Shown here: in pieces, positions 15,449 to 20,138 of the stretch
Numbering within the stretch: the stretch's first letter is position 1
How the letters are laid out: the number at the start of each line of letters is the position of its first letter
From: Paracoccaceae bacterium
GTDB taxonomy: Bacteria; Pseudomonadota; Alphaproteobacteria; Rhodobacterales; Rhodobacteraceae
Assembly: GCA_007120685.1 (NCBI GenBank)
Contig: SKNG01000296.1
Location: 1-20,138, forward strand
DNA: 20,138 bases
Direction: 5' to 3'
The notes under the pieces: model-generated
What the model saw: only the letters and a program-made list of their open reading frames with translations
Database searches by the model: none
Told to the model about the DNA's origin: nothing
Made by a program: the position numbers and the translations under genes

Positions 15449-15474
15449 CGGGCAGCCCGGCCAGGGGCTGCCCG
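15449..15474 (-). terminator. Intra-operon hairpin between dctP and dctQ (probable attenuator)
   Basis: Perfect 10-base GC arms (CGGGCAGCCC and its complement) with a 6-base loop, 26 bases past the dctP stop. On the coding strand it is followed by CCGCTTCTTTCC, a weakly T-rich tail. Such a structure would stabilise the dctP mRNA end or partly stop transcription, giving more binding protein than membrane subunits. Confidence 0.65.
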
Positions 15475-15500
15475 CGGGGGAGTGCGTTCAGTTCCCGGGC

Positions 15501-16499
15501 TTACAGCAGCCCCAGGCTTTCCAGAAACGCCCGGTGGCTGTCCACGATGCGCCCGGCCAGTTCGCTGCGGCTGCCCCAGTCTTCCCAGACTTCCATCGTC
15601 ATCTCGCGGAAGATCGCGGCCTCTTCCTCGCCGAATTCGATGATGGTGACGCCCAGTTCGGTGGTGACCCGCTCGATGGCGTCCAGATCCTCCTGGGTCA
15701 GCAGTTCCTGCAATTCGACCGACAGCGCGTTGCAGGCATCCTCGAAGGCCTGCTGATGCTCGGGCGAGAGCGCCTCCCATTTGTCCAGCCGCACCGACAT
15801 TTCGGTGGTCGGCATCGAGTGGCGCGCCAGGATCGAGTATTTCGCCAGATCGTGCAGGCCCAACTGGGTGTTGAAGCCGATCCCGGCCAGATCGACGGCA
15901 TCCAGCGCGCCGGTTTCCATCGCGGTGACCGAATCGCCCACCCCCATGGTCACCAGCGAGGCGCCGGCGCGGTTCAGCAGGTCGCTGGCCAGCCCGCCGG
16001 GCGCGCGCATGCGCAGCCCCTCGAAATCGCTGACCGTGTTGATCGGCACGGTCGAGGGGATCTGCTCTTCCGGCCAGTAGATCGGGCAGATGAAGTAAAG
16101 CCCGTGCTCGGCATAGGCCTCGCGCGCCAGTTCCATGCCGCCGCCCTCGTGCCACCAGCGCACCTGCTGTGCGGCATCGGGATAGGCGGCCAGCGTGTCG
16201 CCCAGCGCGCCCATCGCCGGGTCGATGCCGGCGAAATAGCTGGGCGCCGAATACTGCCCGTCCAGGATGCCGGCCTGGATTGCGCCCAGCGTCTCGGTCA
16301 CGCCCACGACGGCGCCGCCGGGCAGCACGGTGATGTCGATGGCGCCGCCGGTTTCCTCGCGCAGCCGGCCGGCCATGGCCTCGAATGCCGTGGTGGTGGT
16401 GGCGGTGGCGCCGAGGAAGGTCTGCATGCGGAAGCTCTCGGCCTGGGCCGATCCGGCGATCAGGGCGGCCAGCGCCGCGGTCGTCATCAGTCGTTTCAT
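15501..16499 (-). CDS. dctP: TRAP transporter periplasmic solute-binding protein DctP
   Basis: 332 residues. A 20-residue Sec signal peptide (MKRLMTTAALAALIAGSAQA) is followed by the mature start ESFRMQTFLG. The conserved GLRMRAPGGLASDLL region (161-175) contains Arg165, the position that usually salt-bridges the ligand carboxylate, so an organic acid ligand is likely. The C-terminal LRQ-like helices and length fit the DctP7/TAXI-unlike DctP class. GGGAGG lies five bases before the ATG at 16499. The gene follows the BKACE gene after 23 bases and precedes dctQM after an 85-base gap with a hairpin. Two Trp residues at 115-116 and Trp142 near the cleft may favour an aromatic or bulky ligand, but this is only a hint. 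Confidence 0.93.
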   Translation of the reverse strand: MKRLMTTAALAALIAGSAQAESFRMQTFLGATATTTTAFEAMAGRLREETGGAIDITVLPGGAVVGVTETLGAIQAGILDGQYSAPSYFAGIDPAMGALGDTLAAYPDAAQQVRWWHEGGGMELAREAYAEHGLYFICPIYWPEEQIPSTVPINTVSDFEGLRMRAPGGLASDLLNRAGASLVTMGVGDSVTAMETGALDAVDLAGIGFNTQLGLHDLAKYSILARHSMPTTEMSVRLDKWEALSPEHQQAFEDACNALSVELQELLTQEDLDAIERVTTELGVTIIEFGEEEAAIFREMTMEVWEDWGSRSELAGRIVDSHRAFLESLGLL

Positions 16500-16522
16500 C
16501 TCATCCTCCCAGATGGTTGTTG

Positions 16523-17416
16523 TCAGGCGACGGGTTGGGGCTGTGGGGTCAGCATCGCCCGCGCCTCGTCCACGGTGGCGGGCTCTCGGCCCAGTTTCTG
16601 CGCCAGTTCCACCACCCGGGCGATCAGCTCGGCATTGGTGGGGCAGCCCAGTTCCTCATAGGGGTAATCGCCGGTGCCGATGCTGATATGCCCGCCCGCG
16701 CGGATGATCTTCTCGGCCAGGTTCAGCAGGTTGCCCTTGTAGTTCACCACCGTCCAGACGAAGCGGCGCCCCGATGGCAGGAACATCAGATGCGCGTCCA
16801 GCCCCGCCTCGGTCCCCGGATGGCCGGACAGGTTGATGCCGTCGGTCAGGCAGAAGCAGACATAGGCGGGCTCGTCGATCACCCCCATCTGCAAAAAGGC
16901 GTCGATCTGACGGGTGAAGCTGACGTTCCAGGACACCAGATAGGGGATCAGCCGGTGATGGCGGATGCGGCTGGCGAAATGCATCAGCGTGGCGGTGGAA
17001 TTCTTGTAGATCAGATCGGTGGTGGTGTAGCGCTTCGCCGCCGGATCCCACCAGTCCACATTGACCGAACCCACATCCATCGGCGCGAAATCCGGCGCCG
17101 TGGCCGGGTCGGCCATCGCCGCCTCGATGGCGGCGAAACGCTCTTCGGCGCTGGCGTCATTGGCGACATAGCCCAGCGAGGGGTGGATCAGGATCGGGCA
17201 GGCCTGCCGGATCAGGCGGTTGGTCTGCAGGTTGTGTTCGCGGCCATTGTCGGGCGCGCCCTCGGCGCTGCGGCCGTGGTAATGCAGGATCGACGCGCCT
17301 TCGCGCCAGCAGGCCTCGGCATCGGCGGCGATCTCCTCGGGCAGGAAGGGCACATGAGGGTTCGGATCGCGCGGCGCCAGTTCGTTGACCCGCGCCTCGA
17401 TGATGAGTTTTTGCAT
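16523..17416 (-). CDS. BKACE-family (DUF849) beta-keto acid cleavage enzyme, atypical metal site
   Basis: 297 residues, usual for BKACE proteins, which condense a 3-oxoacid with acetyl-CoA to give acetoacetate and a new CoA ester. The N-terminal IIEARVNE strand and the zinc motif HYH (His45 and His47, in ILHYHGR) are present, as are GSVNVDWW near 116 and the C-terminal NAELIARVVELAQKLGREPATVDEARAML. In typical members GHVRVGLED supplies the third zinc ligand (Glu). Here the matching stretch is GHISIGTGD, with Gly249 in the Glu position, so the metal site or the reaction may be altered. The ATG at 17416 follows a strong GGGAGGGG. It is the first gene of the minus-strand TRAP operon and is divergent from the kinase gene. 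Confidence 0.88.
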   Translation of the reverse strand: MQKLIIEARVNELAPRDPNPHVPFLPEEIAADAEACWREGASILHYHGRSAEGAPDNGREHNLQTNRLIRQACPILIHPSLGYVANDASAEERFAAIEAAMADPATAPDFAPMDVGSVNVDWWDPAAKRYTTTDLIYKNSTATLMHFASRIRHHRLIPYLVSWNVSFTRQIDAFLQMGVIDEPAYVCFCLTDGINLSGHPGTEAGLDAHLMFLPSGRRFVWTVVNYKGNLLNLAEKIIRAGGHISIGTGDYPYEELGCPTNAELIARVVELAQKLGREPATVDEARAMLTPQPQPVA

Positions 17417-17440
17417 GACCCCTCCCAAAGCCTGCCGAAC

Positions 17441-17456
17441 TATGTCTTTTGACATA
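17441..17456. promoter_or_regulatory. Perfect 16-bp palindrome in the second divergent control region
   Basis: TATGTC-TTTT-GACATA, with its right arm overlapping the plus-strand -35 (TTGACA) and sitting at the start-site region of the minus-strand promoter. A partly matching direct repeat of TCTTTTGACATA (17445) follows 16 bases later (TCTTTCGTCATA at 17461, 10 of 12 identical). This is a good candidate operator, either for the LuxR-type regulator encoded nearby or for the GntR protein. Confidence 0.5.
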
Positions 17457-17476
17457 TATATCTTTCGTCATAGATT
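17449..17476 (+). promoter_or_regulatory. Promoter of the kinase-regulator operon
   Basis: Consensus -35 TTGACA at 17449-17454, 16-base spacer, then -10-like TAGATT at 17471-17476. The predicted transcript would begin near 17483, which bears on the kinase start codon. Good -35, moderate -10. Confidence 0.5.
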
Positions 17477-17483
17477 ATGGCAA
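17455..17483 (-). promoter_or_regulatory. Promoter of the BKACE-TRAP-E1 operon
   Basis: On the minus strand, -35 TTGCCA (17483-17478), a 17-base spacer and -10 TATATA (17460-17455). The start would be near 17448, giving a leader of about 32 bases that contains the strong GGGAGG before the BKACE ATG. It lies directly on top of the plus-strand promoter, so the two polymerases must exclude each other. Confidence 0.45.
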
Positions 17484-19045
17484 ATGGAATCTCGACGGAG
17501 CAATTGGTGACCGCATTCGACGACGACATCGCGTTGGACCTGCGCACGCTGGTCGAGAACCTGCCGGGCAATATCGTCCGGCGGGTGCTGCATGCCGACG
17601 GCCGCTTCACCTATGCCTATCTCAGCCAGGGCCTGTCCGAGATCTTCCGCATGGACCCGGCCGAGATCACCGCCAGCGATGATGTCGATTTCCACTGGAT
17701 CCACGTCGATGACCGTGCGGCATTCCGTAAGGCGCTGCTGGAATCGGCGCGCGCGATGACCAATCTGGATATCGAGAACCGGGTGATCGGAAGCGACGGT
17801 GTGACGCGCTGGGTGCGCTCCATCGCCCGGCCGCGCCCCGGCCCGGCGGGTTCGGTCATCTGGGATGGGGTGGCGCTGGACGCGACCGAGAAGCGCCGCG
17901 CCGAGGACGAGATGCGCGCCGCCGTCGCCCGGGCCGAGGCCGCCGACGCCGCCAAGTCGCGCTTTCTGGCTGCCGCCAGCCATGACCTTCGCCAGCCGCT
18001 GCAGGCGATGCGCTTTCATCTGGGCGCGATCGAGCATCTGGTGACCGACCCGCGCGCCACCCGCAGCATGGCCCATCTGCGCGACTGTCTGGGCTCGATG
18101 CAGGATCTGCTGGGCTCGCTGCTGGATGTCTCGCGGCTGGATGCCGGCGTCGTCACCCCGCAGCCCGAAACCGTCACGCTGGCCCAACTGGCCGACCGGC
18201 TGGGCGCGGAATTCGCGGCGCTGGCCCGCGCGCGCGGCATCGCCCTGCGGCTGGATGCGGGCCAGGCTGCGCTGCGGATCGACCCGGCGCTGGCGGGGAC
18301 AGTGCTGCGCAACCTTCTGCAGAACGCGCTGCGCTTCACGCCGGATGGCGGGCGCGTGGCGCTGCGCCTGCGCCATCGCCGTGGCCAACTGGTGGCGATG
18401 GTCGCCGACAGCGGGCCGGGGATTGCGCCCGCCGACCGGGCGCGTATTTTCGAGCCCTTCGCCCGGATCGGCACGCCCGCGCAGGATGGCGCTACCGGCC
18501 TGGGGCTGGGGCTGGCCATTGTCACGCGGCTGACGGCGCTGCTGGGCGGGCAGGTGCGGCTGCGCAGCCGCCCGGGCCGTGGCAGCGCCTTCCGGGTCAC
18601 GCTGCCCGCGCGGCTGGCCGAAGAGGCCCCGGCGGACGCCGCGCCGTCGCCGCCGGCCGCCACCGGGCTGGCGGGCCTGAGCGTTCTGGTGGTCGAGGAC
18701 GACCCGCGCGTGGCCGAGGCGCTGACAACCCTTCTGGACCTCTGGGGTTGCGCCGTCACGCCCTGCACCCGCGCGCGAGAGGCCGAGGCGGCGCTGGCGG
18801 GCGCCGCCCCGCAGGTTGTGATCACCGATTTCCGGCTGGCGGGCGGGCGCAGCGGGCTGGATCTCTTGCGCGCGCTCAGGGCGCAGGCCGGGGTCGCCTT
18901 TGGCGGGATTGTCCTGACCGGCGAGGGCGACCGCGACAGCCTGCGCGCCATCGGCGCCGAGGGCTTTCTGACCCTGCACAAGCCCGTGGCGCCGGCGCGG
19001 CTGCGGGCGGCAATCGGCACGGCATTGCGAGGACTGGACAGATGA
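17477..19045 (+). CDS. Soluble hybrid histidine kinase (PAS-HisKA-HATPase-REC)
   Basis: 522 residues from the first ATG, with no membrane helix. Domains: PAS/PAC about 22-140 (DFHWIHVDDR, WVRSIARPRP), a short coiled stretch 140-163, HisKA with the phospho-accepting His169 (ASHDLRQPLQAM), ATPase with N-box Asn283, DSGPG at 311-315 and GLGLGLAIV at 341-349, and a receiver at about 402-518 with Asp451 as acceptor and Lys502. It is a cytoplasmic sensor that should phosphorylate its own receiver and the regulator encoded next. The start is uncertain: the ATG at 17477 lacks a ribosome site and may precede the transcript start, whereas GTG at 17507 has ACGGAG six bases upstream and gives 512 residues. 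The stop overlaps the regulator start (ATGA). Confidence 0.92.
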   Translation: MANGISTEQLVTAFDDDIALDLRTLVENLPGNIVRRVLHADGRFTYAYLSQGLSEIFRMDPAEITASDDVDFHWIHVDDRAAFRKALLESARAMTNLDIENRVIGSDGVTRWVRSIARPRPGPAGSVIWDGVALDATEKRRAEDEMRAAVARAEAADAAKSRFLAAASHDLRQPLQAMRFHLGAIEHLVTDPRATRSMAHLRDCLGSMQDLLGSLLDVSRLDAGVVTPQPETVTLAQLADRLGAEFAALARARGIALRLDAGQAALRIDPALAGTVLRNLLQNALRFTPDGGRVALRLRHRRGQLVAMVADSGPGIAPADRARIFEPFARIGTPAQDGATGLGLGLAIVTRLTALLGGQVRLRSRPGRGSAFRVTLPARLAEEAPADAAPSPPAATGLAGLSVLVVEDDPRVAEALTTLLDLWGCAVTPCTRAREAEAALAGAAPQVVITDFRLAGGRSGLDLLRALRAQAGVAFGGIVLTGEGDRDSLRAIGAEGFLTLHKPVAPARLRAAIGTALRGLDR

Positions 19046-19638
19046 AGATCCTTCTGGCCGACGATCACGGCCTGTTCCGCGCCGGCATCGCCGACATCCT
19101 GTCGCGCGGGTTTCCGGACGCGGCGCTGGATCAGGCGCAGGACCTGCCTTCGGTCCTGCAGCGCCTGGAAGGGGGCGACTACGACCTGATCCTGCTCGAT
19201 GTCTTCATGCCGGGGATGGAGGGGGCACCCTCGGCCCGGCAGGTGGCCGATGCGGCGCCGACGACGCCGGTAGTCGCGGTCTCGGCGCTGGAGGACCCGG
19301 CCGCGATCCGGCGGCTGATGGAGACCGGGATCGCCGGTTTCATTTCCAAGTCGGTGGATCACGACCGCTTCGTGTCGGGGCTGCGGTCGGTTCTGGAAAC
19401 CGGCGCACCCTTTGTGCTGGGCGCCATCCCGGCTGCCGAGCCGCCGCCCGAACTATCGCCCCGGCAGCGCCAGATCATGGATCTTATCCGCGAGGGGCTG
19501 TCGAACCAGCAGATCGCCGCACGGCTGAACATCGCCGAGGGAACGGTGAAAATCCATGTCTCCAGCATCCTGCGTGCGCTGGGCGCCGCCAACCGGACCG
19601 AGGCAGTGGCGCTGTGGTTCGGGCATGCGGGTGTCTGA
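19042..19638 (+). CDS. LuxR/NarL-family response regulator
   Basis: 198 residues. The receiver domain (1-118) has the acidic pair Asp7-Asp8 in LLADDHG, acceptor Asp53 in LILLDVFMPGMEG and Lys103. A Pro-rich linker (128-137) leads to a GerE/LuxR helix-turn-helix (138-195: LSPRQRQIMDLIREGLSNQQIA, then NIAEGTVKIHVSSIL). It starts inside the kinase stop (ATGA), so the two are a matched pair. Likely targets are the divergent control region at 17417-17476 and possibly the other operons of the cluster. In the phospho-loop a Ser (Ser81) replaces the more usual Thr, which is tolerated in the family. Confidence 0.94.
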   Translation: MKILLADDHGLFRAGIADILSRGFPDAALDQAQDLPSVLQRLEGGDYDLILLDVFMPGMEGAPSARQVADAAPTTPVVAVSALEDPAAIRRLMETGIAGFISKSVDHDRFVSGLRSVLETGAPFVLGAIPAAEPPPELSPRQRQIMDLIREGLSNQQIAARLNIAEGTVKIHVSSILRALGAANRTEAVALWFGHAGV

Positions 19639-19647
19639 GCAGACACC
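19630..19647 (+). terminator. Weak hairpin over the response-regulator stop codon
   Basis: Seven-base arms GGTGTCT and AGACACC with a GAGC loop that includes the TGA stop. No T tract follows, so it is only a possible terminator or mRNA-end structure. Confidence 0.3.
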
Positions 19648-20017
19648 GCGCCGCTGAAACGGCCAGCCGCGCCGGACAGCGATGCGCGTACCTGGCTTTT
19701 CCGGCAGCGCGGCTTACGAGGCTCAGTGCTTTCCGGCCGGCGCTGCCGCGAGGCGCAAAGGGCAGCGATAGAGAATGCAGGACCTTCGCGGGCATGGCCG
19801 CCGCGCGCGCTCGGGCCAGAGCGTCGCGCGAAAGGCATCTTGCCGGCCGCGCTGCCCGCAGCTCTCCACTGAAGGTCTGTAAAGAGTGCTGCCGCACTCC
19901 GGCGGCGCGTCCTCACGCCGCTGCAGGTCGCTTCGGGGCGCGGATCGGGGTTGTTTGCGCGCTGCTTTTGACGGCTTCAGCGGCCAGTGTTCGCGCAACT
20001 GATATCCGCCCGGTCTT
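19648..20017. other. Intergenic stretch with no recognisable gene
   Basis: About 370 bases after the response regulator. Open frames exist on the minus strand (for example 19723-20124 and 19359-19916), but they overlap the regulator gene or the repeat, are rich in Arg, Pro and Ser, and resemble no family. No tRNA, no conserved RNA structure and no clear promoter were seen. It could be decayed coding sequence or an unannotated small RNA locus. Confidence 0.5.
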
Positions 20018-20115
20018 ATACCGTTTCCGGTTGATCGCTTCGGCAGGCGCGGGGGGCGGGGTGACGCGCCTTCGAAGGCGCGTGCGAACGGGCTTTCGAA
20101 AGCCCGTTCTTCGCC
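20018..20115 (+). repeat. Dispersed double-hairpin repeat, copy 2
   Basis: Same orientation as the copy at 10324-10412, with a 7-base insertion. Both hairpins are perfect palindromes here: 20 bases at 20064-20083 and 22 bases at 20087-20108, each with TTCGAA at its centre. In this copy there is no gene end directly upstream, so it may serve a gene beyond the right edge or be a mobile-type intergenic repeat. Between the copies the changes keep or nearly keep base pairing. Confidence 0.8.
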
Positions 20116-20138
20116 ATTGCGCATGCGACCCGAGCCAA

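Noticed and set aside
17468..18979. Long minus-strand open frame opposite the histidine kinase gene
   Set aside because: Gln/Arg-rich shadow without domains; the plus strand has all kinase motifs.
19723..20124. Minus-strand frame at the right end as a small gene
   Set aside because: Includes the double-hairpin repeat, has Arg/Pro-rich random-like composition, and no start context.
1..20138. Phage defence island, prophage, integron or CRISPR locus
   Set aside because: No nuclease, integrase, transposase, toxin-antitoxin pair or spaced repeat array was found; all recognised genes are metabolic, transport or regulatory.

Overview
The window reads as a compact catabolic gene cluster from a high-GC alphaproteobacterium, most likely of the Rhodobacteraceae type (Paracoccus/Rhodovulum-like). 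This is inferred from strong GC bias at third codon positions, TRAP transporters, a hybrid PAS kinase with a LuxR-type regulator and near-total use of overlapping start/stop codons. No rRNA, tRNA, CRISPR array or insertion sequence was seen. The exact genus cannot be named from the sequence alone.

Layout. (1) Positions 1-3041, minus strand: a GntR/HutC-type repressor, LeuC-like and LeuD-like hydro-lyase subunits, and the start of a TRAP solute-binding protein that runs off the left edge. (2) Positions 3042-3189: a divergent control region with two inverted repeats. (3) Positions 3190-10324, plus strand: six genes in a row, each overlapping the next by ATGA. They are a tautomerase-NTF2 fusion, HyuB, HyuA, an isochorismatase-fold hydrolase lacking the usual cysteine, an isocitrate lyase/PEP mutase-family lyase, and an FrdA-like flavoprotein. 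(4) Positions 10325-10437: a convergent gap filled by a double-hairpin repeat that probably ends both operons. (5) Positions 10438-17416, minus strand (transcribed right to left): a BKACE-family enzyme, TRAP DctP, DctQ and DctM, a fused E1 alpha/beta 2-oxoacid dehydrogenase, a Rid-family protein and an HpcH/HpaI aldolase. (6) Positions 17417-17476: a second divergent control region with overlapping promoters and a perfect palindrome. (7) Positions 17477-19638, plus strand: a soluble hybrid histidine kinase and a LuxR-type response regulator. (8) Positions 19648-20138: about 490 bases without a convincing gene, ending in a second copy of the double-hairpin repeat.

How the genes may work together (inference). 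TRAP systems import an organic acid or acid-like solute. HyuAB would use ATP to open or carboxylate a ring or carbonyl compound. The flavoprotein could introduce a double bond into a succinate-like intermediate, the LeuCD pair could hydrate it, and the lyase could cleave the resulting alkylmalate to a 2-oxoacid plus a second acid. The HpcH aldolase, E1 and BKACE enzymes would process aldol, 2-oxo and 3-oxo acids. The order resembles the end of anaerobic nicotinate fermentation (dimethylmaleate hydratase plus dimethylmalate lyase), but the combination here matches no pathway I can name. The substrate is unknown. Several enzymes lack a hallmark residue of their family (isochorismatase-fold Cys, Rid Arg, BKACE Glu, 4-OT Arg pair), which argues for unusual chemistry rather than the textbook annotations.
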